Shown piece by piece: positions 17,426 through 26,094 of a stretch of DNA of 58,235 nt. Origin of the DNA: Caballeronia glathei (GTDB lineage: Bacteria > Pseudomonadota > Gammaproteobacteria > Burkholderiales > Burkholderiaceae); contig NZ_JFHC01000055.1 in NCBI RefSeq assembly GCF_000698595.1, positions 1-58,235 on the forward strand. Direction: 5' to 3'. The notes under the pieces are model-generated. The model saw only the letters and a list, made by a program, of their open reading frames with translations. It made no database searches and was not told the origin of the DNA. The stretch's first letter is position 1; every line of letters starts with the position of its first letter. The position numbers and the translations under genes are program-made.

Positions 17426-17532
17426 CGTGCTGTCCTTGTTCTCAGTCGTTGTTCTTGGTCATTGTTCTTATGGGTGTCGCGCCTCGCGCGCGTGGCCTTC
17501 GCCGACAGAACCGGGCGTGGCCAGAAATCACA

Positions 17533-17553
17533 AGAGGCGCCTCGCGCGCCTCT
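17533..17553 (-). terminator. Hairpin after dsbC
   Basis: AGAGGCGC, a five-base loop and GCGCCTCT form a perfect 8-bp stem just after the dsbC stop. On the minus strand it is followed by TTGTGATTTCT, a weak U-rich stretch. Confidence 0.45.
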
Positions 17554-17574
17554 CGGTGGAGCATAGTGCGGATA

Positions 17575-18303
17575 TCAGCGCACCGCCGACAGCTCCTTTT
17601 CCAGCCGGTCCGCCGGCACCGCGCCGGGTAGCCGCCGGCCGTCGGCGAGGAACACGGTCGGCGTGCCGGTGACGTTCATCGACTGGCCGAGTTTCAGGTT
17701 CTTGTCGATCGCGGCGGTGTCGCAGCTGGCCATCGCCGGCACCTTGTGGTCGAGCATCCAGCTTTCCCAGGCGACCGCGCGGTCCTTCGCGCACCAGATC
17801 GACTTCGACTTCACCGTCGAATCCGGTGACAGCACGGGGTACAGGAACGTGTAGACCGTCACGTTGTCGACGGACTTGAGCGTCGTTTCGAGCTGCTTGC
17901 AGTACGGGCAGTTCGGGTCGGAGAACACCGCGATCTTGCGGCTGCCGTTGCCTTTCACCACCTTCACCGCGTTCTCGAACGGCAGCTTCGCGAAATCGAT
18001 CTTGTTCGTTTCCGCGAGGCGCGCTTCCGTGAGATTCGTGCGCGTGCGCGTATCGACGAGGTCGCCGAGCAGCACGTAGTTGCCGGTCGCGTCGCTGTAG
18101 ACGATCTGCGAGCCGAGGTTCACCTCGTAAAGGCCGGGAATCTGCGTCTTCTGAATGCTCTTGATGTCGGCTTCGCCCATGCGCGATTGCAGCGTGGACT
18201 TGAGCTTGTCGGTGGTCTGATCGGCCTGGGCCGAGCAGCCGATGCCGAGAATCGCGCCGAGCGCGACAGCCGCGACGATGGCCGGGCGAAAGATGTTTTT
18301 CAT
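17575..18303 (-). CDS. dsbC: Periplasmic disulfide isomerase DsbC
   Basis: This 242-residue thioredoxin-fold protein reshuffles wrong disulfides in the periplasm. A signal peptide of about 26 residues ends at SAQA. The N-terminal dimerisation domain contains GLYEVNLGSQIVYSD, and the catalytic motif FSDPNCPYC places the cysteines at residues 132 and 135. The CPYC pair is slightly unlike the E. coli CGYC. It lies 55 bases after the ubiquinone-type hydroxylase gene on the same strand and probably shares its transcript. Length is normal for the family. Confidence 0.9.
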   Translation of the reverse strand: MKNIFRPAIVAAVALGAILGIGCSAQADQTTDKLKSTLQSRMGEADIKSIQKTQIPGLYEVNLGSQIVYSDATGNYVLLGDLVDTRTRTNLTEARLAETNKIDFAKLPFENAVKVVKGNGSRKIAVFSDPNCPYCKQLETTLKSVDNVTVYTFLYPVLSPDSTVKSKSIWCAKDRAVAWESWMLDHKVPAMASCDTAAIDKNLKLGQSMNVTGTPTVFLADGRRLPGAVPADRLEKELSAVR

Positions 18304-18358
18304 GCGGGTTTCCTGTGATTCCTGAAGGACGCGGGCGTGGTTCGCCCGCGCCGTGTGC

Positions 18359-19531
18359 CTAGCCGAGCGCCGCCGACACCAGCCAGCGCTTGATGAGCGG
18401 CTGCGCCCCGACGAGCGCCATGCCCGCGTTGCGCACCGTGCGCGCCAGCGTACCCGGCACGGAAAAGAGTCGTTGCAGGCCGTCGGTGGCGGCCATCAGC
18501 TTTTGAATGTCCTCGCGACGCGCGCGTTCGTAGCGGCGCAGCAGCACCGGGTCGCCGAGATCGCGGAACGCTTCCTTGTTCGCGATCACTTCGGCGAGCG
18601 CCGCGACGTCGCGCAAACCGAGGTTCATGCCCTGCCCCGCGAGCGGGTGAATGATATGCGCGGCGTCGCCGACGAGCGCGACGCGCGGCGCAATCAGCCT
18701 GTCCACGGTCTGCAGCGCGAGCGGAAAACCCTGCGCGGGCGTCACGCAATCGAGCTTGCCGAGTGTGTTCTCCGTCGCCTTCTCCACTTCTGCCGACAAT
18801 TGCGCCGGATCGAGCTTCATGAGCGCGTCGGCGTGGTCGGTGCGGGCCGACCAGACGAGCGAGACGTGATCGTCCGGCAGCGGCAGCAGCGCGATGATTT
18901 CCGTGTCGCGGAACCACTGGTAAGCGGTCTCGCCGTGCGGCTTTTCCGCCTTGAAGTTCGCGACGACGCCCGTTTGCCGGTAGTCGCGCCGCGTCGCCTT
19001 CGCGCCCATCTGCGCGCGGACCCACGAATGCGCGCCGTCGGCGCCGATAACGAGGTCGGCTTCGAGCGTCTCGCCGTTCGCGAGCGTGACCTGCGCGGCG
19101 GCGGCGTCGACGGTCATGCCCTGCGCGCGCGAGTCGAACCACGTGAGATTCGGCTGGAAGCGCAAGGCGGTGTCGAGCGACTGCTCGATCAGCGACGATT
19201 CGACGATCCACGCGAGCTGCGGCACCGACGCCTGGAACGCCGAGAAATGCAGCTCCGCGCGGGCGTCGCCGAAGACCCGCATGTCGAAGACGGGGCCGAG
19301 GCGCGAGCGGTCGAGCGCCTGCCACACGCGCAGCCGTTCGAGCAGCGCCTGCGAACTCGACGACAGCGCATAGATGCGCGAATCGAACGCGGCGCCGGGC
19401 GGCAGCGGCGCCGCAGTCGATGCGACGAGCGCCGTGCGCAGGCCGGACTGGGTGAGTGCGAGCGCCGCCGTCTTGCCGACGAGCCCGCCGCCGACCACGA
19501 CCGCGTGGAAAGTCTGAAGGTGGGAAGTCAT
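18359..19531 (-). CDS. UbiH/UbiF/VisC-family FAD hydroxylase
   Basis: This 390-residue flavoprotein monooxygenase belongs to the family that hydroxylates the ubiquinone ring. The FAD Rossmann motif VVVGGGLVGKTAALAL, the DGAHSW motif near residue 170 and the second FAD motif RVALVGDAAHIIHPLAGQGMN are present. The exact ring position cannot be read from motifs, so I leave the symbol empty. The ATG opens a two-gene minus-strand unit with dsbC. The ychF gene starts 290 bases away in the other direction. Confidence 0.85.
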   Translation of the reverse strand: MTSHLQTFHAVVVGGGLVGKTAALALTQSGLRTALVASTAAPLPPGAAFDSRIYALSSSSQALLERLRVWQALDRSRLGPVFDMRVFGDARAELHFSAFQASVPQLAWIVESSLIEQSLDTALRFQPNLTWFDSRAQGMTVDAAAAQVTLANGETLEADLVIGADGAHSWVRAQMGAKATRRDYRQTGVVANFKAEKPHGETAYQWFRDTEIIALLPLPDDHVSLVWSARTDHADALMKLDPAQLSAEVEKATENTLGKLDCVTPAQGFPLALQTVDRLIAPRVALVGDAAHIIHPLAGQGMNLGLRDVAALAEVIANKEAFRDLGDPVLLRRYERARREDIQKLMAATDGLQRLFSVPGTLARTVRNAGMALVGAQPLIKRWLVSAALG

Positions 19532-19821
19532 GCGGGCATTATAGCTGCGGGGGTTGCGGGGGAAGGGCGGCGTAGCGGGCGGCGGTACAGGTTCGGTGCG
19601 TCAGTTGCTCGTGAGCGGCGATGTTCGGCGATACGGCCGCGCCGCCCCGCGCAGCGGATTAGACCGGTACCAGCGGTACAATAGCGGTTTGCCCGGCCGC
19701 TCGACGTGGCCGCCCGGCGTGCCCGTTGCGCGCCCGGGCCGCGGCCTTTTGCCCCGGCCCGGGCGCGAAAACCAGCGAAAACCCTCGCGGCCCGCGCCGT
19801 TTCACCAGTTCGAAGGATTCC

Positions 19822-20916
19822 ATGAGCCTCCAATGCGGCATCGTCGGCTTGCCCAACGTCGGCAAGTCCACACTTTTCAATGCACTGACCAAGGCGGGCA
19901 TTGCCGCCGAGAACTATCCGTTCTGCACGATCGAGCCGAATGTCGGCGTCGTCGAGGTGCCGGATGCGCGCCTTTCCGCCCTCGCCGAGATCGTCAAGCC
20001 CGAGCGCATCCTGCCGGCGGTCGTCGAGTTCGTCGACATCGCGGGCCTGGTCGCCGGCGCGAGCAAGGGCGAAGGCCTCGGCAACCAGTTCCTCGCCAAC
20101 ATCCGCGAAACCGACGCGATCACGCACGTCGTGCGCTGCTTCGAAGACGAGAACGTGATTCACGTCGCGAACAAGATCGACCCGCTCGCCGACATCGAAG
20201 TCATCAACACCGAACTCGCGCTCGCCGATCTGGCCACGGTCGAAAAGGCGCTCTCGCGCTATTCGAAGGCCGCGAAATCGGGCAACGACAAGGAAGCGGC
20301 AAAGCTCGTCGCCGTGCTCGAGAAGGTGCGCGCGCAACTGGACCAGGCGAAGCCCGTCCGCGCGCTCGATTTCTCCGACGACGAACGCGCGCTCATCAAG
20401 CCGTTTTGCCTGATCACGTCCAAGCCGACGATGTACGTCGCGAACGTGAAGGAAGACGGCTTCGAGAACAACCCGTACCTCGACGCCGTGCACAAGCATG
20501 CCGACGCCGAGAACGCGCCGGTGGTGGCGGTGTGCGCCGCGATCGAGGCGGAAATCGCCGATCTCGACGACGCCGACAAGCAGGAGTTTCTCGCCGACAT
20601 CGGGATGGAGGAGCCGGGCCTGAATCGCGTGATTCGCGCGGGTTTCAAGCTGCTCGGGCTGCAGACGTACTTCACCGCCGGCGTGAAGGAAGTTCGCGCG
20701 TGGACGATCCATATCGGCGACACGGCCCCGCAGGCGGCGGGCGCGATCCACACCGATTTCGAGCGCGGCTTCATTCGCGCCCAGACGATCGCCTTCGACG
20801 ACTACATCGCCTACAAGGGCGAGCAGGGTGCGAAAGAGGCCGGGAAGATGCGTGCAGAAGGGAAGGAATATGTCGTGCACGACGGGGATGTGATGAATTT
20901 TTTGTTCAATGTGTGA
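19822..20916 (+). CDS. ychF: Redox-regulated ATPase YchF
   Basis: This 364-residue Obg-related P-loop protein prefers ATP over GTP and binds ribosomes. It shows the P-loop GLPNVGKST, the switch ENYPFCTIEPNVGVV, VDIAGLVAGASKGEGLGN and the NKID-type base motif, followed by a coiled-coil region and a C-terminal TGS domain (RAWTIHIGDTAPQAAGAIHTDFERGFIRA, read in parts). The ATG at 19822 has AAGGA upstream; the longer frame from 19726 lacks support. A strong terminator follows. The 290-base upstream gap contains TACAAT near 19677 as a possible -10, with no clear -35. Confidence 0.96.
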   Translation: MSLQCGIVGLPNVGKSTLFNALTKAGIAAENYPFCTIEPNVGVVEVPDARLSALAEIVKPERILPAVVEFVDIAGLVAGASKGEGLGNQFLANIRETDAITHVVRCFEDENVIHVANKIDPLADIEVINTELALADLATVEKALSRYSKAAKSGNDKEAAKLVAVLEKVRAQLDQAKPVRALDFSDDERALIKPFCLITSKPTMYVANVKEDGFENNPYLDAVHKHADAENAPVVAVCAAIEAEIADLDDADKQEFLADIGMEEPGLNRVIRAGFKLLGLQTYFTAGVKEVRAWTIHIGDTAPQAAGAIHTDFERGFIRAQTIAFDDYIAYKGEQGAKEAGKMRAEGKEYVVHDGDVMNFLFNV

Positions 20917-20931
20917 GCGTCAAGAACTGTC

Positions 20932-20943
20932 ACAAGCGCTTGT
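20932..20943. repeat. 12-bp palindrome after ychF
   Basis: ACAAGCGCTTGT is a perfect palindrome between the ychF stop and its terminator. A related CAAGCGCT half recurs at 21003-21010 in front of the dinD-like gene. It does not match the CTGT-N8-ACAG SOS box. Confidence 0.4.
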
Positions 20944-20952
20944 CAAAGAAAG

Positions 20953-20985
20953 CGGAGTCCCTGATAAAGGGGCTCCGTTTTTTTT
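20953..20985 (+). terminator. Terminator after ychF
   Basis: CGGAGTCCC and GGGGCTCCG pair (one T-G wobble) around a seven-base loop and run straight into eight T. This is a textbook intrinsic terminator separating ychF from the dinD-like gene. Confidence 0.92.
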
Positions 20986-21085
20986 CGGCGGTCCGTTCCG
21001 CGCAAGCGCTGGATGGCACGATTGCGCAAGGGGCCGGTGGAGCTTTGACAGCAAACACAACAAGCACGATCAAGAAGGAGCGCAC

Positions 21086-21928
21086 ATGAAAACAGAGCTG
21101 ATCCACTCCCTGACCAATACCTTCGAGGCACATGCGCAGCGGACGAAGAGCGGTGTCGAATTCTGGCTCGCACGTGATGTGCAGCATTTGCTCGGCTATT
21201 CGAAATGGGACAACTTCCTGAACGTCGTCACAAAGGCGAAGACCGCGTGTGAAGTATCGGGACACGCGGTCGCCGACCATTTTGCCGACGTCGGCAAAAT
21301 GGTCGATCTCGGCTCGGGCAGTCAGCGCGAGATCGATGACATCATGCTGACGCGCTACGCCTGCTATCTGATCGCGCAGAACGGAGATCCAAAGAAGCAG
21401 GAGATCGCGTTCGCGCAGACCTACTTTGCCGTGCAGACCCGTCGTGCCGAACTGATCGAACAACGACTGCTCGACGCCGAACGCGTCTCGGCGCGCGTCA
21501 AGCTGACAGCGACGGAAAAAGAGCTATCCGATGTCATCTTCGAGCAAACGGGTGGAAATCAGGATTTCGGCATCATTCGCAGCAAGGGCGATCAGGCACT
21601 TTTCGGCAAATCCACGCAGGCGATGAAAGCGCAATGGAATGTTCCCGATAGCCGGCCTCTCGCGGACTTCGCCCCGACGATCGTGTTGAAAGCCAAGGAC
21701 TTTGCAGCGGAAATCACCATTTTCAATTCGCGCCAGCATGCGCTCGACAGTGAACGCGCGATATCAAGGGAACACGTCAACAACAACGAAGCGGTGCGCA
21801 AGACCCTGCTCGGGCGAGGCATACGTCCGGAAGGTCTGCCCGCGGCCGAAGATGTCAAGAAGGTCGAACGGCGGCTCATGTCCGAAGACAAGAAGCACGC
21901 GAAAAAACCCGACGCGCTCGATATCTGA
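21086..21928 (+). CDS. dinD: DinD-like DNA-damage-inducible protein (BRO-N/antirepressor type)
   Basis: This 280-residue protein resembles E. coli DinD (about 274 residues), which is SOS-induced and, in E. coli, inhibits RecA strand exchange. Matching blocks are FWLARDVQHLLGYSKWDNF (BRO-N-like fold), DHFADVGKMV, RYACYLIAQNGDPKK and FAQTYFAVQTRRAELIEQR. The ATG has AAGGAG at 21075-21080; a GTG-led longer frame is a read-through of the terminator region. I found no SOS box upstream, so DNA-damage control is not supported here. The coding sequence contains two adjacent perfect inverted repeats (21241-21305). Such genes are patchily distributed and often mobile. Confidence 0.8.
   Translation: MKTELIHSLTNTFEAHAQRTKSGVEFWLARDVQHLLGYSKWDNFLNVVTKAKTACEVSGHAVADHFADVGKMVDLGSGSQREIDDIMLTRYACYLIAQNGDPKKQEIAFAQTYFAVQTRRAELIEQRLLDAERVSARVKLTATEKELSDVIFEQTGGNQDFGIIRSKGDQALFGKSTQAMKAQWNVPDSRPLADFAPTIVLKAKDFAAEITIFNSRQHALDSERAISREHVNNNEAVRKTLLGRGIRPEGLPAAEDVKKVERRLMSEDKKHAKKPDALDI
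21241..21271. repeat. Perfect 10-bp inverted repeat inside dinD
   Basis: GACCGCGTGT, eleven bases, then ACACGCGGTC form a perfect stem within the coding sequence. It ends two bases before the 32-bp palindrome. Confidence 0.8.
21274..21305. repeat. Perfect 32-bp palindrome inside dinD
   Basis: The left arm CGACCATTTTGCCGAC (21274-21289) is followed without a loop by its exact reverse complement (21290-21305). As a consequence both strands encode the same decapeptide DHFADVGKMV, which on the plus strand is residues 64-73 of the DinD-like protein. Confidence 0.95.
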
Positions 21929-21979
21929 TCGCCGTCGAAAGAATTGAGCCACGCCCGGCCCACCAACAAGACAAAACGA

Positions 21980-22279
21980 ATGGCACGGCTTCCCTCAGCA
22001 CGGATCTGTCAGTTGCTTTCCTTCACGTTTGCCGTTTCGGTCTCCCTCTGCTCCCCCTCCGCCCACGCTTACTACCGTGGCGCACCGGATCAGTCCGAGC
22101 TCGACAACCACGGCACCTATATCAACCGCGACGGCGAAACCGTGCACGCGCCGGCCCGCTCGCGCTCGGGACACACTCCGGATGGAGCGACGGCGCAATG
22201 CCGCGACGGCACATATAGCTTCAGCCGCCACCGCAGCGGAACATGTTCGCGGCACGGCGGCGTGGCAAGCTGGCAGTAA
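21980..22279 (+). CDS. Small secreted DUF3761-type protein
   Basis: This 99-residue protein has a signal peptide with a hydrophobic core (LLSFTFAVSVSLC) and probable cleavage after SAHA. The mature part ends in the pattern TAQCRDGTYSFSRHRSGTC followed by SRHGGVASW, which I recognise as the DUF3761 family; its two cysteines could form a disulfide. No function is established for the family to my knowledge. I chose the ATG at 21980; the longer frame from a TTG at 21944 would add twelve residues before the signal. It lies 51 bases after the dinD-like gene on the same strand. Confidence 0.65.
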   Translation: MARLPSARICQLLSFTFAVSVSLCSPSAHAYYRGAPDQSELDNHGTYINRDGETVHAPARSRSGHTPDGATAQCRDGTYSFSRHRSGTCSRHGGVASWQ

Positions 22280-22333
22280 GACAGACGACGCAAGCCCTCC
22301 GAACCGCCGCGCAGCACGCCCCGCCCCACGAAG

Positions 22334-22339
22334 TACAAT
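22334..22339 (+). promoter_or_regulatory. -10-like element upstream of ettA
   Basis: TACAAT lies in the 221-base gap before ettA and would give a leader of about 155 bases. No good -35 hexamer is visible. Confidence 0.3.
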
Positions 22340-22500
22340 GACACCTCCTCCCGCGCGACGGCGGGAATGCGCGCCGACGGCCCGATCCCGGCCTCCCGCG
22401 CGGCTCAGGCGGACGCGCATGAACATGATTCCGGCGCCAATTTCCGCAGACGGAATCCGCGCGCTCATCCAGACAATCCAGCAATCACTCGCAAACCCAA

Positions 22501-24168
22501 ATGGCCCAATACGTCTTCACCATGAACCGCGTCGGCAAGATCGTGCCGCCGAAGCGTCAGATCCTGAAGGACATCTCCCTGTCGTTCTTCCCGGGCGCGA
22601 AGATCGGCCTGCTCGGCCTGAACGGCTCGGGCAAGTCGACGCTGATCCGCATCATGGCGGGCGTCGATAAAGACATCGAAGGCGAAGCCACGCCGATGCC
22701 GAATCTCAACATCGGCTATCTGCCGCAGGAGCCGCAGCTCGATCCGCAGCAGACGGTGCGCGAAGCCGTCGAAGCAGGTCTCGGCGACGTCTTCAGCGCC
22801 CAGAAGAAGCTCGACGAAATCTACGCCGCCTACGCCGAGCCGGACGCCGACTTCGACGCCCTCGCCGCCGAGCAGGCCAAATACGAAGCGATCCTCGCGA
22901 CGAGCGACGGCGGCTCGCCCGAGCAGCAGCTCGAAGTCGCCGCCGACGCGCTGCGCCTGCCCGCCTGGGACGCGAAGATCGAACACCTCTCGGGTGGCGA
23001 AAAGCGCCGTGTCGCGCTCTGCAAGCTGCTGCTGCAAAAGCCCGACATGCTGCTCCTCGACGAGCCGACCAACCACCTCGACGCCGAATCAGTCGACTGG
23101 CTGGAGCAGTTCCTCACGCGCTATCCGGGCACGGTCGTCGCGGTCACGCACGATCGCTACTTCCTCGACAACGCCGCCGAATGGATTCTCGAACTCGACC
23201 GCGGCCACGGCATTCCGTGGAAGGGCAACTACAGCAGCTGGCTCGACCAGAAGCAGGACCGCCTGAAGCAGGAAGAATCGACGGAATCGGCGCGTCAGAA
23301 GGCGCTCAAGAAGGAACTGGAATGGGTGCGCCAGAACCCGAAGGGCCGCCAGGCGAAATCGAAGGCGCGGATCGCGCGCTTCGAGGAACTCAACAGCCAG
23401 GAATACCAGAAGCGCAACGAAACACAGGAAATCTTCATTCCCGTCGGCGATCGCCTCGGCAATGAAGTCATCGAGTTCAAGAACGTCAGCAAGGCGTATG
23501 GCGACCGCCTGCTCATCGACAACCTCAGCATGAAGATTCCGGCGGGCGCGATCGTCGGCATCATCGGGCCGAACGGCGCGGGCAAGTCGACGCTCTTTCG
23601 CATGCTCACGGGCAAGGAACAGCCGGATTCGGGCGAAATCGTCAAGGGTCCGACGGTCAAGCTCGCGTACGTCGACCAGAGCCGCGACGCGCTCGACGGC
23701 AGCAAGAGCGTGTTCGAGGAAATCTCCGGCGGCGCCGACGTGCTGACGGTCGGCAAGTACGAAACGCCGTCGCGCGCGTACATCGGCCGCTTCAACTTCA
23801 AGGGCGGCGACCAGCAGAAGAACGTCGGCAACCTGTCGGGCGGCGAGCGCGGGCGGCTGCATCTCGCGAAGACGCTGATCGCGGGCGGCAACGTGCTGCT
23901 GCTCGACGAGCCGTCGAACGACCTCGACGTCGAAACGCTGCGCGCGCTCGAAGACGCGCTGCTCGAATTCGCAGGCTCTGTGATGGTGATCTCGCACGAC
24001 CGCTGGTTCCTCGACCGCATCGCGACGCACATCATCGCGTTCGAAGGCGACTCGCAGGTGTCGTTCTTCAACGGCAACTACCAGGAATACGAAGCCGACA
24101 AACGCAATCGCCTGGGCGAGGAAGCCGCGAAGCCCAAGCGCCTGCGCTACAAGCCGATCACCCGCTAA
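22501..24168 (+). CDS. ettA: Energy-dependent translational throttle EttA (ABC-F)
   Basis: This 555-residue ABC-F ATPase binds the ribosomal E site and gates the first elongation step according to ATP level. Two complete ATPase modules are visible: GLNGSGKST, LSGGEKRRV and LLLDEPTNHLD, then GPNGAGKST, LSGGERGRL and LLLDEPSNDLD. They are separated by an arm and linker rich in lysine and glutamate (roughly residues 240-320). No membrane segments are present, as expected. Length matches EttA. The gene has a long leader and is followed after 131 bases by the DUF748 gene. Confidence 0.94.
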   Translation: MAQYVFTMNRVGKIVPPKRQILKDISLSFFPGAKIGLLGLNGSGKSTLIRIMAGVDKDIEGEATPMPNLNIGYLPQEPQLDPQQTVREAVEAGLGDVFSAQKKLDEIYAAYAEPDADFDALAAEQAKYEAILATSDGGSPEQQLEVAADALRLPAWDAKIEHLSGGEKRRVALCKLLLQKPDMLLLDEPTNHLDAESVDWLEQFLTRYPGTVVAVTHDRYFLDNAAEWILELDRGHGIPWKGNYSSWLDQKQDRLKQEESTESARQKALKKELEWVRQNPKGRQAKSKARIARFEELNSQEYQKRNETQEIFIPVGDRLGNEVIEFKNVSKAYGDRLLIDNLSMKIPAGAIVGIIGPNGAGKSTLFRMLTGKEQPDSGEIVKGPTVKLAYVDQSRDALDGSKSVFEEISGGADVLTVGKYETPSRAYIGRFNFKGGDQQKNVGNLSGGERGRLHLAKTLIAGGNVLLLDEPSNDLDVETLRALEDALLEFAGSVMVISHDRWFLDRIATHIIAFEGDSQVSFFNGNYQEYEADKRNRLGEEAAKPKRLRYKPITR

Positions 24169-24299
24169 GGCGCCGCGCCTGACGGGCTACGACGGGATGC
24201 GCGGCCAGTGCGTGCGCGCGCACCGACACCCGGCATGAAAATGGCGACCGTCTAGCGGATCGGACCGCGGGGATGCGGTGGCGAAAGGAGACCTGAGCG

Positions 24300-25421
24300 A
24301 TGACGGGAAAGGCGCGGCGAACGGCACTCTGGCTCACCGGCATTGCCGTCGCGATCGTGCTCGCCGCGGTCGGCGGATGGTTCTTCGCCGTTCACGAGAT
24401 GAAGCAGCGCGTGATCGAAACGCTCGGCCCGCTCGGTTCGGTGGAGGAAATCGACGTCGGCTTGTCCCAGATCACGCTCTCGCGCGTGCGCCTGCGCGGG
24501 CCCGCGGGCTGGCCGACCACCGACGCGATGCGCGCCGAGCGCATCGTGCTCGACGTCGACATGCGCGCGGCGCTCAGGAACCGCGTGCATCTGCGCAACG
24601 TGAGCGTCGACAACTACTACCTTTCGATCGCGCGCACAGCGGACGGCCGCGTGCGCATCCTCCCGGACCTGAAGCAGGCAGCGCGCGAATCCGACGCCCG
24701 GCCGGACGACAAGGCCGCGCAGCGGGCGAACGAAGAAAAGCTCATCGACCACGTGTCATTCGAGCGCGGCACGATGGAGTTCTTCGATGCGTCAGTGGGA
24801 AACCCGCCGTACCGCGTGCTGATCAGCGACGCCCGCGCCACCGCCGATCACGTCCATCTTCCCGCGCTCACGGATCGCACGACGCTTTCGATGACCGGAT
24901 CGATCAAGGGCCTGTCGCATACCGGCACGGTGACCTTCGAAGGCTGGATGGTCATTGCCACCAAGGACTCGCAGACCCGCATGACGCTGCGCAACGTCGA
25001 CATCTCGACGCTCGATCCCTATTTGCTGAAGAAAGCGGGCGCGAAGTCGGCGGTGACGGGCGGCACGATCGATCTCACGCTCGATGCCACCGTGCGCGAC
25101 TACCGCATCCACGCGCCCGGAACGGTCGTTCTGAACCATCTGCAGATCACCGACACCGGCAATCCGCTCGACACGTTCCTGTCCATTCCGACGCGGGCGG
25201 CGGTCGCGGCGCTGAAGGACCGCCGCGATCAGATCAAGCTGGATTTCGTCCTCGACGGCAATCTGCGCGACCCGAAGTTCTCGCTGAACGAAAGCCTGTC
25301 GAAGAAACTCGCGGCGGGCTTCGCGAAGGCGCTCGGGGTGAGCGCCGAGGGCGTCGCGAAGGGCGCGGGCGAAACGGTCAGGGGAATCGGCAACGCGCTG
25401 ATGAACATGCTCAAGGAGTAG
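24300..25421 (+). CDS. AsmA/DUF748-like envelope protein
   Basis: This 373-residue protein has one N-terminal transmembrane helix (LWLTGIAVAIVLAAVGGWFFAV) and a large periplasmic part with repeated beta-strand patterns: DVGLSQITLSRVRLRGP, ERIVLDVDMRAALRNRVHLRNVSVDNYYLSI (read in parts) and a later GTVVLNHLQITDTGNPLDTF. This is the layout of DUF748/AsmA-like proteins implicated in lipid transport between the membranes, but no substrate can be assigned. AAGGAG precedes the ATG. A small GC hairpin (25421-25437) lies between it and the convergent HAD gene. Confidence 0.7.
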   Translation: MTGKARRTALWLTGIAVAIVLAAVGGWFFAVHEMKQRVIETLGPLGSVEEIDVGLSQITLSRVRLRGPAGWPTTDAMRAERIVLDVDMRAALRNRVHLRNVSVDNYYLSIARTADGRVRILPDLKQAARESDARPDDKAAQRANEEKLIDHVSFERGTMEFFDASVGNPPYRVLISDARATADHVHLPALTDRTTLSMTGSIKGLSHTGTVTFEGWMVIATKDSQTRMTLRNVDISTLDPYLLKKAGAKSAVTGGTIDLTLDATVRDYRIHAPGTVVLNHLQITDTGNPLDTFLSIPTRAAVAALKDRRDQIKLDFVLDGNLRDPKFSLNESLSKKLAAGFAKALGVSAEGVAKGAGETVRGIGNALMNMLKE

Positions 25422-25455
25422 CGGCGTAGCGCGCCGCCGCGCGCCACGCTTCCTT

Positions 25456-26079
25456 TCAGACCGGCAGGCCCAGTTCGCGCAGTCTCGTTCCGGTCGCCGC
25501 CGCGTTCGCATGATGCACGCCGTGCCAGCCGAGCGCCGTCGCGGCTTGCGCATTCTTCGCGTTGTCGTCGATGAAGACAAGTTCGTGCGGCTCGACGCCC
25601 GGCAGATGCCGTTCGATTTCCGCGCGCATCAGCGCGAAAATCGCCGGATCGGGCTTCACGACGCCCACGCGCCCCGACACGATCACCTCGCGGAAGCGCC
25701 GCAACACGGGATAGTTCTCCCACGCATAAGGGAAGGTCTCGGCCGACCAGTTGGTCAGGCCGAACAGCGGCACGCCGGCGGCTTCGAGGGCGTCGACGAG
25801 TGCCACCCCCTCCTCCAGCACGCCGGCGACCATCTCGCGCCAGCGCTCGTAGAACGCGCGAATCAGCGCTTCGTGCGCGGGAAACTTCGCGATCAGCTCG
25901 GCGGTGCCCTCCGCGATCGTCTGTCCGCCGTCCTGCTGCACCACCCAGTCCATCCGGCAGACGTTGTCGAGAAACCAGCGACGCTCGGCGTCATCCGGAA
26001 TCAGCCGGCGGTAGACGTACTCCGGGCTCCAGTCGATCAGCACGCCGCCGAAATCGAACACCACGGCCTTGATACCCAT
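25456..26079 (-). CDS. HAD-family phosphatase (YihX-like)
   Basis: This 207-residue HAD hydrolase has the nucleophile motif FDFGGVLIDW, FGLTNWSAE, VGVVKPDPAIF and VFIDDNAKNAQAA. The second aspartate of the usual DxD motif is replaced by glycine, as in the YihX and haloacid-dehalogenase branch, so the acid/base step must differ from that in Gph. E. coli YihX acts on glucose 1-phosphate; the substrate here is unknown. It begins 15 bases after the aminopeptidase gene, so the two are co-transcribed. Confidence 0.8.
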   Translation of the reverse strand: MGIKAVVFDFGGVLIDWSPEYVYRRLIPDDAERRWFLDNVCRMDWVVQQDGGQTIAEGTAELIAKFPAHEALIRAFYERWREMVAGVLEEGVALVDALEAAGVPLFGLTNWSAETFPYAWENYPVLRRFREVIVSGRVGVVKPDPAIFALMRAEIERHLPGVEPHELVFIDDNAKNAQAATALGWHGVHHANAAATGTRLRELGLPV

Positions 26080-26094
26080 GCGTCGACGCTCCTG

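Noticed and set aside
21045..21050. TTGACA as a -35 hexamer for dinD
   Set aside because: No acceptable -10 lies 16-18 bases downstream, and the leader would be too short.
20917..21085. SOS (LexA) box upstream of the dinD-like gene
   Set aside because: I looked for CTGT-N8-ACAG and found none; the 12-bp palindrome ACAAGCGCTTGT does not fit.
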